Of a stretch of 64,000 bases of DNA, positions 1-11,029 are shown in pieces. Below the pieces are notes generated by a model. It saw only the letters and a program-made list of their open reading frames with translations, searched no databases and was not told the origin of the DNA. The position numbers were made by a program, and so were the translations under genes. Source of the stretch: CBDFKJ01 sp965248805 (lineage in GTDB: Bacteria > Pseudomonadota > Alphaproteobacteria > UBA6615); contig CBDFKJ010000008.1 in NCBI GenBank assembly GCA_965248805.1, positions 558,001 to 622,000 on the forward strand. Reading direction: 5' to 3'. Position 1 is the first letter of the stretch. Each line of letters opens with the position of its first letter.

Positions 1-255
1 TGCGGCGCGCTGCAACGCCACCAGCAGTGACCCAACCTCGCCGCCGCCGAGCGGCATCACAAAGCACGTCGCGACCCGCAAATCGGGACTCATGCGTACT
101 TCGGTGACGGTGATCGACTTATCGTGCAGATCGGGATCGTGCAGGTCGCCGCGACGGAGCACCGCGGCAAGGCTATGACGCAGCGCTTCGCCGACGCGCA
201 ACCGACGCTGTCCCGGTCCCCCTTCCAGTTCGCCCTGTCTGTCACGTCGGCTCAT
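1..255 (-). CDS. rbfA: Ribosome-binding factor A (partial, 3' end off window)
   Basis: RbfA binds the 30S subunit near the 5' helix of 16S rRNA and is needed for late 30S maturation. The visible 85 codons start at ATG 255 and read MSRRDRQ, then RVGEALRHSLAAVLRRGDL and ITVTEVRMSPDLRVATCFV, which is the conserved N-terminal half of the family including the KH-like fold start. The C-terminal part lies beyond position 1. It follows infB by 46 bp on the same strand, the standard nusA-infB-rbfA order, so it is probably co-transcribed with infB. Confidence 0.93.
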   Translation of the reverse strand, partial: MSRRDRQGELEGGPGQRRLRVGEALRHSLAAVLRRGDLHDPDLHDKSITVTEVRMSPDLRVATCFVMPLGGGEVGSLLVALQRAA

Positions 256-301
256 AAGCGCACGCCCACACGGCGCCGCCCCGGTGATTGTAGGATCGCG
301 C

Positions 302-2914
<2,613 letters not shown>

Positions 2915-2915
2915 G

Positions 2916-3614
2916 TCAGTTCGACTTTCTAGTTAGTGGGCCATCGGCCCGCTTTTCCGGCACGAAGTCACCAGGTCGTAGACGCATGTCGGCCAGGCGC
3001 GCCATGTCCTTGGCCAAGCGTGCGGCGATTCCGCCCTCGGCCACTGCGGCGAAGACAACCCGCTCCTTACCGAAACAGGCCCCCAACTCCGCGCCCGTCA
3101 GGCATGACATAACCCGCATGGGGCCATCGCGTGCGCCGCCGAGTTTGTTGGCACCGTCGGCGTCACTGTCTGCGCCGAGCAGCAGGATGGCCGCTTCCGT
3201 CGCCGGCCGGCGACCAAGCCAGGTGCGCACCCGGTCGAAGCCGAACACAGCATCGCCGGCCCGCCGGGCCAGGCGGATTGCATCCATGCAGCGCGTCAAC
3301 AGCTGCCGTTCGATCGCCGCCGGCAGATCCGGATCGACGCTCACGGGACGGCGTGCGGCGCGGGCGAACTTGTTGCCCCGGCACGCGGCTTCAATGACGT
3401 CCCGGCGGGCGCTGATCCACAGGCCTCGACCGGGCAGCCGCTCCGCGAGATCGGGCACGGCGGCGCCGCCAGGGGCAACGACAAATCGTATCAGGGACGA
3501 CTTAGGCAGGGTATCGCCCGTCGCCAAGCAACGACGCGCCGGCGTTGACGCGCCGGCCGTTTGCGCCGGCCGCGTTCGGTCGTCCACCTCTGCTCGTGCC
3601 ATGGCGATCCTCAT
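2916..3614 (-). CDS. YlxR-type RNA-binding protein fused to an L7Ae-like domain
   Basis: This is the DUF448/YlxR nucleic-acid-binding protein usually encoded between nusA and infB. Residues about 26-46 contain the signature ARRCLATG...LIRFVV, and GRGLWIS follows near 63-69. The C-terminal half (about 105-200) resembles the L7Ae/L30e-like domain that is fused to YlxR in many alphaproteobacteria. At 232 residues it is far longer than the ~90-residue firmicute YlxR, consistent with the fusion. Its ATG overlaps the nusA stop in an ATGA arrangement (3611-3614), indicating coupling. The molecular role is uncertain; RNA binding or nucleoid-associated regulation is inferred from the family. Confidence 0.9.
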   Translation of the reverse strand: MRIAMARAEVDDRTRPAQTAGASTPARRCLATGDTLPKSSLIRFVVAPGGAAVPDLAERLPGRGLWISARRDVIEAACRGNKFARAARRPVSVDPDLPAAIERQLLTRCMDAIRLARRAGDAVFGFDRVRTWLGRRPATEAAILLLGADSDADGANKLGGARDGPMRVMSCLTGAELGACFGKERVVFAAVAEGGIAARLAKDMARLADMRLRPGDFVPEKRADGPLTRKSN

Positions 3615-5266
3615 ACGCCGGCCGGCGCCTCCGCTTCCTGTGGCTCGGCCTGCGCCTCTTGCTCAGGCCCCGCGGCCTCGTCGGCTTTGAACCAGTGGTC
3701 GCGCGCGGCCATGATTATCGCCTCCGCATCATCCGCATCGATCCACGACGTCGACAATAGCTTTGCGGCAGCAGTGGGATCCATCTGCGCCAGGTCGTCG
3801 ATCGTATGCTCGCCCCGGTCCTCCATCATGACGAAACGCAAATCGTCGGCGGTCAAATCGGCCAGATCGTCGAGCGTCTTGATGCCGGCCTCGCCGAGCT
3901 TGACCAGCATATGCGGCGACAATCCCTCGGTGACGGCCACTGTATCCTCGACTCCGAGCGCGCGGCGTTGCGTTTCGAACTCCTCGTCGCGGGCTTCCAG
4001 CCACGCCCGCGCCCGAATCTGCAGCTCCTCAGCCAGCGAATCGTCGAAGCCTTCGATACGTTCCAGCTCCTCTTGCGGGACGTAGGCTACGTCGCGCACC
4101 TCTGCGAACCCCTCGGTGACCAGCAGGTGCGCGATGACATCCTCGATATCGAGCGCCTCGATGAACGTCTGGCTGCGCGACATGAACTCCTCCTGGCGCC
4201 GCTTCGACTCCCCCACCTCGGTGAGGATGTCGATATCCCAGCCCGTCAGCATCGTCGCCAGGCGCACGTTCTGGCCGCGCCGGCCGATCGCCAGGGACAA
4301 CTGATCGTCGGGCACGACGACCTCGATCTTGCGCGCGTCCTCATCGAGCACCACTTTGGTGACCTCGGCCGGCGCCAGCGCATTGACCACAAAGGTCGCC
4401 GGGTCGGGCGACCACGGAATGATATCGATCTTCTCACCCTGCAACTCGCCGACCACCGCCTGCACGCGGCTGCCGCGCATGCCGACGCAAGCGCCCACCG
4501 GGTCGATGGAGGAATCGTTCGAAAGGACGCCGATCTTGGCGCGGCTGCCGGGGTCTCGGGCCACCGATTTGACCTCGATGATGCCGTCATAGATCTCCGG
4601 CACCTCCTGCACGAATAGCGCCGCCATGAATTCCGGCCGGCTGCGCGTGAGGAAGATCTGCGGTCCGCGCACCTCATTGCGCACGGCATAGATGAAGCCG
4701 CGCACGCGGTCGCCGGTGCGCAGATTCTCGCGCGGCAGGCCGTCGTCACGCCTCAGCACCGCCTCGGCGCGGCCGAGATCGACCGTGACATTGCCGAACT
4801 CCACGCGCTTGACGATGCCGTTCACGACTTCGCCGACGCGGTCCTTGTATTCTTCGTACTGGCGCTCGCGCTCCGCCTCGCGCACGCGTTGCACGATGAC
4901 CTGCTTGGCCGTTTGGGCGGCAATGCGACCGAAATCGATCGGCGGCAAATCGTCGATTAGAAAGTCGCCGACCTCGGTGTCGGGTTTTTCGCGCTTTGCC
5001 GACGACAGCGGCATTTGCGTGAATTCGTTCTCGATCTCGGCATCGTCGGCGACGGCCTCGCGAAAGCGTTGCAGCTTGATCTCGCCGCTGCCGCGATCGA
5101 CGTGAGCGCGGATGTCGTGCTCATGGCCATACTTGGCGCGGGCGGCCTTTTGGATCGCCTGCTCCATCGCCTCGAGCACCTCGTCGCGCTCGATCCCCTT
5201 CTCCTTGGCGACGGCGTCGGCGACGGCCAGCATTTCCAAACGGCTGGGGGCTGCCATCGTGTCCAT
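3611..5266 (-). CDS. nusA: Transcription termination/antitermination factor NusA
   Basis: NusA binds RNA polymerase and modulates pausing, intrinsic termination and antitermination. The ~551-residue product has the N-terminal RNAP-binding domain (RLEMLAVADAVAKEKGIERDEV), an S1 domain (DRVGEVVNGIVKRVEFGNVTVDLG), two KH domains (including DPVGACVGMRGSRVQ and LAIGRRGQNVRLA) and acidic C-terminal helix-hairpin-helix repeats. A GTG at 5272 is possible, but the AGGGAG ribosome-binding site lies correctly for the ATG at 5266, so that start is preferred. The rimP stop at 5269-5271 lies just upstream of this ATG within the ribosome-binding region. Confidence 0.97.
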   Translation of the reverse strand: MDTMAAPSRLEMLAVADAVAKEKGIERDEVLEAMEQAIQKAARAKYGHEHDIRAHVDRGSGEIKLQRFREAVADDAEIENEFTQMPLSSAKREKPDTEVGDFLIDDLPPIDFGRIAAQTAKQVIVQRVREAERERQYEEYKDRVGEVVNGIVKRVEFGNVTVDLGRAEAVLRRDDGLPRENLRTGDRVRGFIYAVRNEVRGPQIFLTRSRPEFMAALFVQEVPEIYDGIIEVKSVARDPGSRAKIGVLSNDSSIDPVGACVGMRGSRVQAVVGELQGEKIDIIPWSPDPATFVVNALAPAEVTKVVLDEDARKIEVVVPDDQLSLAIGRRGQNVRLATMLTGWDIDILTEVGESKRRQEEFMSRSQTFIEALDIEDVIAHLLVTEGFAEVRDVAYVPQEELERIEGFDDSLAEELQIRARAWLEARDEEFETQRRALGVEDTVAVTEGLSPHMLVKLGEAGIKTLDDLADLTADDLRFVMMEDRGEHTIDDLAQMDPTAAAKLLSTSWIDADDAEAIIMAARDHWFKADEAAGPEQEAQAEPQEAEAPAGV

Positions 5267-5268
5267 AG

Positions 5269-5787
5269 TCACTCCCTAGCTTGGGGTTGAACCGGCCGGC
5301 GAGCCGGACCGGTGTCGTCGGCCACGAGTTGCGCCTTCCCGATCGCCGCCAGCGGGAAAGTCCAGTGTTCGTCCTCGTCGGCGACGCACACATACTTGCC
5401 GTCGACCAGTCCGATCAGCCGCGCCTGAAATCGGCGGCGGCCATCCTGCGGCGCCCTCAGTACGATTTTTGCGTCGTGACCGGCAAAGCGGTCGAAATCC
5501 TCGGCCCGGGTCAGCGGGCGTTCGATCCCGGGCGAGCTGACTTCCAGCTCATACGATCCCTTGATGGGATTTTCCACATCCAGCAGCGCCGAGATGGACC
5601 GGCTTGCCGTGGCGCATTCGTCGAGCATGATCGGGACGCCGTCCCTGCGCTCAATCATGACTTGCACCGTGCGATGCTGCTTGCCGCTGACCGTAACGCG
5701 CACGAGTTCCAGCCCGATCGCGTGCAACGGCGGCTCGATGATCGCCGCGACGCGTTCGCATTCGACTGAGGTGCTGACCAAATTCAT
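5269..5787 (-). CDS. rimP: Ribosome maturation factor RimP
   Basis: RimP assists 30S assembly. The 172-residue protein has the family N-terminal alpha/beta domain (IGLELVRVTVSG, QVMIERRDG) and the signature SYELEVSSPGIERPLTRAEDF around 95-115, followed by the SH3-like C-terminal domain. It is the first gene of the rimP-nusA-ylxR-infB-rbfA cluster. An intrinsic terminator lies upstream at 5850-5873, so this operon probably has its own promoter between about 5790 and 5850. Confidence 0.96.
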   Translation of the reverse strand: MNLVSTSVECERVAAIIEPPLHAIGLELVRVTVSGKQHRTVQVMIERRDGVPIMLDECATASRSISALLDVENPIKGSYELEVSSPGIERPLTRAEDFDRFAGHDAKIVLRAPQDGRRRFQARLIGLVDGKYVCVADEDEHWTFPLAAIGKAQLVADDTGPARRPVQPQARE

Positions 5788-5849
5788 GCCGTCGTAGTTT
5801 CAGGCCGCGTGCACTCCCTCTACATCCAAACGCCCGCAGGCTAGCCAAC

Positions 5850-5873
5850 AAAAAAGAGCGGCCAAAGGCCACT
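5850..5873 (-). terminator. Intrinsic terminator after metK-trmB
   Basis: Read on the minus strand the RNA forms a 7-bp stem (AGUGGCC / GGCCGCU, one G-U pair) with a UUU loop, followed directly by a CUUUUUU tract. It lies between the trmB stop (5992) and the rimP start (5787) and separates the metK-trmB transcript from the rimP-nusA-infB operon. Confidence 0.8.
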
Positions 5874-5991
5874 CCTGTTCCGATTCGTCGCCGAACGTTC
5901 AGGATGTTTTGTCGAGTTAAATGTTTTGTCGAGTAAATATAGGCATCCCATGCTCGCCAGCAAGGGAAATTTACCCGGCCGGGGCATGCTT

Positions 5992-6693
5992 TCAGTCGGT
6001 ACGCGACTTTCGTTCGAAGCGCAAATAGATCACCTGCCGGCCTTGGGCGCGCGCCTTCTGCTCGTAGCGCGTTGGCGGCCAGTCGGCTGTCCGCTCCCGC
6101 CAGTCCGCAGGCTGCCGCGCGGTCCATTGGAACGCGCCGTTGTTCAGCACGTGAAACAGCACCCAGCGCAGCAGGCCCATATCGTCGGTGGCGAAGCGCA
6201 ACTCCGCGCGATCGCTCAGGATATCGGCAAGCCGCGCGAGGGTGGCCGGCCGCAGGAAGCGCCGGTCGTGGTGCCGGCGCTTGGGCCAGGGATCGGGGAA
6301 TAGAATGAACAGCCGGTCGATTGCCGCCCGTGGCAGCGCATCCAGCAGCGAGCCGGCGCCGTCGGCCAGAACGCGCACGTTGCGCAGGTTTCGCTCACCG
6401 ATGTGGCGCAGCAGTGATGCGACGCCACTGAGGAACGGCTCGGCGCCGATGATACCGACATCCGGGTTGTGCTCGGCCTGCCAGGCCAAGTGCTCGCCAC
6501 CGCCGAAGCCAATCTCCAGCCACACGGCGCGCACCGGCTCAGGTGCGAACATGGCGCGCGGATCGAGCTCACCGGCCGCGGGAACGTGAACCTGGATGCC
6601 GGGGAGTTGCTCCTGGAGCCGCCTTTCACGTCCGGGTCGCAGACGCCGGCCCCGGCGCCGGCCGAAAACCCGCGCGCTGCCGCGCGCGCTCAG
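5992..6693 (-). CDS. trmB: tRNA (guanine-N7)-methyltransferase TrmB
   Basis: TrmB methylates G46 of tRNA using SAM. The SAM-binding motif WLEIGFGGGEHLAWQ and the family signature LFPDPWPKRRHHDRR are clear. The first ATG (6552) would begin at MFAPEPVRAVWLEIG and lose the conserved N-terminal basic block FGRRRGRRLRPGRERRL, which is encoded in frame just upstream. No ATG, GTG or TTG lies in frame between metK and that block; the plausible start is CTG 6693-6691, forming CTGA with the metK stop. Function is secure and the start is not. It lies directly downstream of metK, which makes its methyl donor. Confidence 0.9.
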   Translation of the reverse strand: MSARGSARVFGRRRGRRLRPGRERRLQEQLPGIQVHVPAAGELDPRAMFAPEPVRAVWLEIGFGGGEHLAWQAEHNPDVGIIGAEPFLSGVASLLRHIGERNLRNVRVLADGAGSLLDALPRAAIDRLFILFPDPWPKRRHHDRRFLRPATLARLADILSDRAELRFATDDMGLLRWVLFHVLNNGAFQWTARQPADWRERTADWPPTRYEQKARAQGRQVIYLRFERKSRTD

Positions 6694-7844
6694 AAGGCGG
6701 ACTTCAGGCCGTCGACCAGATCGAGGCGCTCCCAGGAGAAGTGGCCCTCCGGCGTCGGTTCGCGCCCGAAGTGACCATAGGCGGCGGTCGGCGAATAGAT
6801 CGGCCGACTGAGTTGCAGCCGCTCGCGGATCGCTTTCGGCCGCAAGTCCATGACATCGGGCAGTACCGCCGCCAGCTTCGCCTCATCGACGTTGTTGGTG
6901 CCGAAGCCATTGACAGACACCGAAAGCGGATGGGCCACGCCGATGGCATAGGCGATCTGGATCAGGCACTTGTCCGCTAACCCGGCGGCAACGACGTTCT
7001 TGGCCAGGAAGCGGGCGGCGTAGGCGCCGGAACGGTCGACCTTGGTCGGGTCCTTGCCGGAGAACGCGCCGCCGCCGTGTGGCGCGGCGCCGCCATAGGT
7101 GTCGACGATGATCTTGCGTCCGGTCAATCCGGCGTCGCCGTCGGGACCGCCGATGACGAAGCGGCCGGTCGGATTGACGTAGAAATTCTCCTCGTGACAC
7201 ATCCAGCCATCGGGAATGGTCTTCTCGACGTAGGGCCGGACGATTGCGCGGACGTCGCCTTGCGAAAGCTCGGCGGCGTGCTGCGTCGAGACCACGATGG
7301 CGGTGGCGCGCAGCGGCGTGCCGTTGTCATATTCCAGCGTGATCTGGCTCTTGGCGTCGGGGCCCAGCCCCGGGACCTCGCCGGCGTGGCGGGCTTCGGC
7401 CAGATGGCGGAGGATCGCGTGGTTGTAATGGATCGCCGCCGGCATCAGCGCGTCGGTCTCGCGGCAGGCATAGCCGAACATAAGACCCTGGTCGCCGGCG
7501 CCCCCGTCCTTGTTGCCGGCGGCATCGACGCCCATCGCGATGTCCACCGACTGTGCGTGCACATAGCAGTTCACCTCGGTGGTCCGCCAATGGAAGCCTT
7601 CCTGCTCGTAGCCGATCTCGCGCACGCACGCACGCGCAATGGCCTCCATCCGGGCATGGTCGATCGAGACCGGACCGCGGACTTCGCCGGCTATGACGAT
7701 CCGGTTGGTCGTGACCAAGGTTTCGACCGCGACGCGGCTGTTCGGGTCGGCGGCGAGGAAGGCGTCGAGAATGGCATCGGAGATGCGGTCGCAGATCTTG
7801 TCCGGGTGCCCTTCGGCCACCGATTCACTGGTGAAAAGGTGCAT
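6690..7844 (-). CDS. metK: S-adenosylmethionine synthetase
   Basis: MetK makes SAM from methionine and ATP. The 384-residue protein has all three family signatures: SVAEGHPDKICDRISDAILD near the N terminus, GAGDQGLMFGYACRET around 120-135, and GGGAFSGKDPTKVDRSGAYAAR around 258-280. It stands alone after lnt with about 100 bp upstream and overlaps the trmB start. I looked for a SAM-type riboswitch in the leader (7845-7942) and did not recognise one; the leader does contain a small GC hairpin. Confidence 0.98.
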   Translation of the reverse strand: MHLFTSESVAEGHPDKICDRISDAILDAFLAADPNSRVAVETLVTTNRIVIAGEVRGPVSIDHARMEAIARACVREIGYEQEGFHWRTTEVNCYVHAQSVDIAMGVDAAGNKDGGAGDQGLMFGYACRETDALMPAAIHYNHAILRHLAEARHAGEVPGLGPDAKSQITLEYDNGTPLRATAIVVSTQHAAELSQGDVRAIVRPYVEKTIPDGWMCHEENFYVNPTGRFVIGGPDGDAGLTGRKIIVDTYGGAAPHGGGAFSGKDPTKVDRSGAYAARFLAKNVVAAGLADKCLIQIAYAIGVAHPLSVSVNGFGTNNVDEAKLAAVLPDVMDLRPKAIRERLQLSRPIYSPTAAYGHFGREPTPEGHFSWERLDLVDGLKSAF

Positions 7845-7942
7845 GGTTGGATCGCGTACTCGGGTCTATTCGCCACCCCGGGGGCGGAGCGCCCACCCTT
7901 TTGGCAGCGTTGCGGGAGAGCGTCAAGGGCGGGCCCGACGGC

Positions 7943-9520
7943 TCAGGCGGGGCGTGAGGCCGCCCGCGCAAGCGGTACGGCAAGGATCAGTAAGAGCACC
8001 AACCAGCCTTCGCCGCCCCAGGAGAAGGGCGTTCGCCAGGCCGTGGCGCGCGGCAGGTCCGCGTCCAATACGCCGCGCTCGCCCAGGTCGAGCCGCGCCA
8101 ACTCTCTGCCATAGGCGTCGATCACGGCCGAGATGCCGGTATTGGCCACGCGGACCAGGGGCAATCCTTGCTCGACCGCGCGCAGGCGGGCGATTGCGAG
8201 GTGCTGATGCGGGCCCGCGCTGCGGCCAAACCAGGCGTCATTGGTGACGTTGAGCAACCATTGCGGGCGCTCGAGACCGACGACACGGGTGGGAAAAATG
8301 GCCTCGTAGCAGATCAATGGACTGAGCGGCGGCAACGGCGGCAAGTCCCAGCTCACGTGCTGGATGCCGCGGCGGATATCGCCCAGTCCCGGTGTCAGCT
8401 TTTCGAACGGTAGTATGCCGCGCAGCGGCACGTATTCGCCGAACGGCACCAGATGCACCTTGTCATAGATCGCCGCGATGCGGGCGTCGTCGGTGACCGC
8501 GACCAAACTATTCCAGATGCCGGTGCCGGCGTCGTCGGCACGCTCCGAGCGCAGTGTTCCGGCCAGCAGCAGGCCGCCGGGCGGCACCGCGCCGGCGGCC
8601 AGGGCGCGGGCGTCGGCGTCGTTGACCAGATCGAACGGCACCGCCGCTTCGGGCCAGATCAAATGGGTCGGCGCCGCGCCCTCGGCGGCTCTCTGACTGA
8701 GCCGAACATGCTCTTCGAAGTGTTTGCGGCGCAGATCCGGCCGCCACTTCAGCCGCTGCTCGATGTTGGCCTGAACCAGGCGCAGCCGCACGTCCGGGAC
8801 CGGGTCCCGGCCGGGCGCCGAAACACTGGCCAACCGCCAGGCGCCGCCGGCCCAGGCGACGGCCAGCACGAGCGCGGTGATCGCCGGGGCGATGATGGCG
8901 CGGCGGCGCGATGCCCGGCTGTCGGCCAGCACCGCCGGCATGGCGGCCACTGCCACCGTCAGCAAGCTGAGTCCGTAGACGCCGAATAGGGCCGCCGGCT
9001 GGAGCATGGCGTCGATTGGCGACCACGCATAGCCCATCAACAGCCACGGAAAACCGGTGAAAATCCACGCCCGCACCCATTCGATCGCCGTCCATGCCGC
9101 GGCGAAGGCGATGATCCGGCCAGCGCCGCGCACCCAGCCGGCGCCCATCATCAGCGCCGTCCAGGCCGTGACCAGAGCCGGAAACAGAGCCAGTCCCGCG
9201 GCCATGCCGCCGATCGCAAACGGCAGCAGCCAACCATGACGGGCGGCGTCCACGAGCGTTGCTTCGCCCACCCAATAAAGGCCGGTGCCGAAATGGCCGA
9301 CGCCGAACCACCAGCCGATCACGGCCGCGCCCACCGGCCGCACGACCCCGCGCGTGGGGTCTTCGAGCAGCCATAGCAGACACGTCAGAGCGGGAAACAG
9401 CAGGACAATGACGCTCCACGGCGGCATCGCGGCCGTCGCCATCGCACCGGCCGCGATCGCGACGAAGGCCCGACGCCAGCCGCGCAGTCGCCCGATCTGG
9501 GTGGCGAGCCGAGCCAGCAC
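7943..9520 (-). CDS. lnt: Apolipoprotein N-acyltransferase
   Basis: Lnt adds the third acyl chain to the N-terminal cysteine of lipoproteins in the inner membrane. The 525-residue protein has about six N-terminal membrane segments (residues about 15-230) and a periplasmic nitrilase-type domain with the catalytic triad visible: Glu291 in LIWPEAAV, Lys354 in YDKVHLVPFGEY, and Cys404 in LICYEAIFP. A final membrane helix lies at the C terminus. It is next to corC as in most proteobacteria. Confidence 0.97.
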   Translation of the reverse strand: MLARLATQIGRLRGWRRAFVAIAAGAMATAAMPPWSVIVLLFPALTCLLWLLEDPTRGVVRPVGAAVIGWWFGVGHFGTGLYWVGEATLVDAARHGWLLPFAIGGMAAGLALFPALVTAWTALMMGAGWVRGAGRIIAFAAAWTAIEWVRAWIFTGFPWLLMGYAWSPIDAMLQPAALFGVYGLSLLTVAVAAMPAVLADSRASRRRAIIAPAITALVLAVAWAGGAWRLASVSAPGRDPVPDVRLRLVQANIEQRLKWRPDLRRKHFEEHVRLSQRAAEGAAPTHLIWPEAAVPFDLVNDADARALAAGAVPPGGLLLAGTLRSERADDAGTGIWNSLVAVTDDARIAAIYDKVHLVPFGEYVPLRGILPFEKLTPGLGDIRRGIQHVSWDLPPLPPLSPLICYEAIFPTRVVGLERPQWLLNVTNDAWFGRSAGPHQHLAIARLRAVEQGLPLVRVANTGISAVIDAYGRELARLDLGERGVLDADLPRATAWRTPFSWGGEGWLVLLLILAVPLARAASRPA

Positions 9521-9543
9521 CGGCAGCGGCTCAGCGGCTGCCG

Positions 9544-10476
9544 TCAGCCGCTTGCGGCCGCTCGGCTGTGTTCGGAGGGCAGATTGTGCACGCGCAAGCG
9601 GCGAATGCGCCGCGCGTCGGCATCGACGACTTCGAACTCGATGCCCGAGGGATGGCGCACGATCTCGCCGCGCCGCGGGACGCGGTCGATGAGTCGAAAG
9701 ACCAAGCCACCGAGGGTGTCGACTTCCTCACGCTCGTCTTCGTCCAGCAAGTTACCGAACATCTCCTCGAACGCCTTGATGCGCGTGCGGGCGTCGGCCA
9801 CGGCCGTGCCGTCGGCGCGGACCGTGAGCAATGGCTCCTCGGCCGCATCGTGCTCGTCCTGGATTTCACCAACGATTTCCTCGACCAAGTCCTCGATCGT
9901 GACCAAGCCGTCAACGCCGCCGAATTCATCGACGACCACGGCCATGTGGATCCGCTTTGAGCGCATCTCCAGCAGCAGATCGAGCACGCGCATCGACGGT
10001 GCCACGAACAGAATGTCGCGTACCAGACCCGCAAGGCGCGGTGGCGGTTGCTTGTCCAGCGCCGCCATCACGTCCTTCATGTGCACCAGGCCGACGACGT
10101 CGTCCAACGATTCACGATAGACCGGCAGACGCGTGCGCGTTTCTTCGGCCATATGCGGGACCAGCTCCGCCATCGGCATGGCAATTTCGACACCGTCGAT
10201 ATCGGCGCGTGGCACCATGACGTCGGCGACGGCCACGTCATGGAGTGCCAATACGTTGCCGATGAGTTCGCGTTCGTCGGGCTCGATCGAGCTTGCGGTG
10301 GCTTCGCGCTCGTCGATCAGGTCCTCGATGGCCCCGCGCACAGTTCCGTTGCCGTTGCGACGGCCAACCAGCGCTCGGACCCAACCGCGCCAATTGGCGG
10401 CAGGTTTCGCGGAGTCGGCTAGGGCGGACGCGTCGTGTAACGAATGCGCGTCGCTAGATGGTGGTACTTCGTTCAT
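9544..10476 (-). CDS. corC: CorC/HlyC-type CBS-domain protein
   Basis: This is a cytosolic CBS-pair protein with a C-terminal CorC/HlyC FAD-like transporter-associated domain. The first CBS repeat includes DVMVPRADIDGVEI, the second MRVLDLLLEMRSKRIHMAVVVDEFGGVDGLVTIEDLVEEIVGEI, and the C-terminal domain includes LGGLVFRLIDRVPRRGEIV. The 310-residue length and lack of membrane helices match CorC rather than CorB/YfjD. Some family members affect magnesium/cobalt efflux; the exact role here is not known. It overlaps ybeY by 23 bp and precedes lnt. Confidence 0.92.
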   Translation of the reverse strand: MNEVPPSSDAHSLHDASALADSAKPAANWRGWVRALVGRRNGNGTVRGAIEDLIDEREATASSIEPDERELIGNVLALHDVAVADVMVPRADIDGVEIAMPMAELVPHMAEETRTRLPVYRESLDDVVGLVHMKDVMAALDKQPPPRLAGLVRDILFVAPSMRVLDLLLEMRSKRIHMAVVVDEFGGVDGLVTIEDLVEEIVGEIQDEHDAAEEPLLTVRADGTAVADARTRIKAFEEMFGNLLDEDEREEVDTLGGLVFRLIDRVPRRGEIVRHPSGIEFEVVDADARRIRRLRVHNLPSEHSRAAASG

Positions 10477-11029
10477 CTCCCGTGGTCATCGTGGACCCAA
10501 ATCTGTCAGCGGCGCCCTGCACGTAAGGATCGGCAACGCCGAGCCGTGCCAGGATAGCACGTTCGGCGGCCTCCATCGCCTCGGCATCCGCCTCGTGCGT
10601 ATGGTCGTACCCCAAAAGGTGAAGAATTCCGTGAACGACCAGATGGCAGACGTGGTCGGACATCGCTTTGCCTCGAGCACGGGCCTCGCTTTCGGTGGTC
10701 TCCAGCGCCACCACCAAATCGCCGATCAGCAGCGGCGCGTCATCGGCGGCGGTCAGATCACCACCTTCGCCCGGAAACGCAAGGACATTGGTCGCCTTGT
10801 TCTGTCCGCGAAAGTCGCGGTTAAGTACGCGTACGCGTGCGTCGTCTGTCAGTACGAGGCTAATTTCAACCGGCCGGTCCGACCCGGTATGTGCGATGGT
10901 CGTCGCCGCGACGCGCCGCAGCATGGGCCGCAGGCGCCTGATGCGCTCTGTCCAGCCGGCAGGATCGATGGTCAGGGCAAGCTCGACGCGTTTGGGCGGC
11001 GTAGGATGGCGGGGCTCGCTGGACGTCAC
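10454..11029 (-). CDS. ybeY: rRNA-maturation endoribonuclease YbeY
   Basis: YbeY is a zinc-dependent endoribonuclease involved in 16S rRNA 3'-end maturation and ribosome quality control. The metal site H-x3-H-x5-H is present as His133, His137 and His143 in VVHGILHLLGYDH. At 191 residues it is slightly longer than typical because of an N-terminal extension. It starts with GTG at 11029, which forms GTGA with the phoH stop; phoH-ybeY-corC is a conserved arrangement. Confidence 0.96.
   Translation of the reverse strand: MTSSEPRHPTPPKRVELALTIDPAGWTERIRRLRPMLRRVAATTIAHTGSDRPVEISLVLTDDARVRVLNRDFRGQNKATNVLAFPGEGGDLTAADDAPLLIGDLVVALETTESEARARGKAMSDHVCHLVVHGILHLLGYDHTHEADAEAMEAAERAILARLGVADPYVQGAADRFGSTMTTGDERSTTI

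Noticed and set aside
7845..7942. SAM riboswitch upstream of metK
   Set aside because: Only a short GC hairpin and a weak TTGAC element were seen; the conserved cores of SAM-II or SAM/SAH riboswitches were not recognised.
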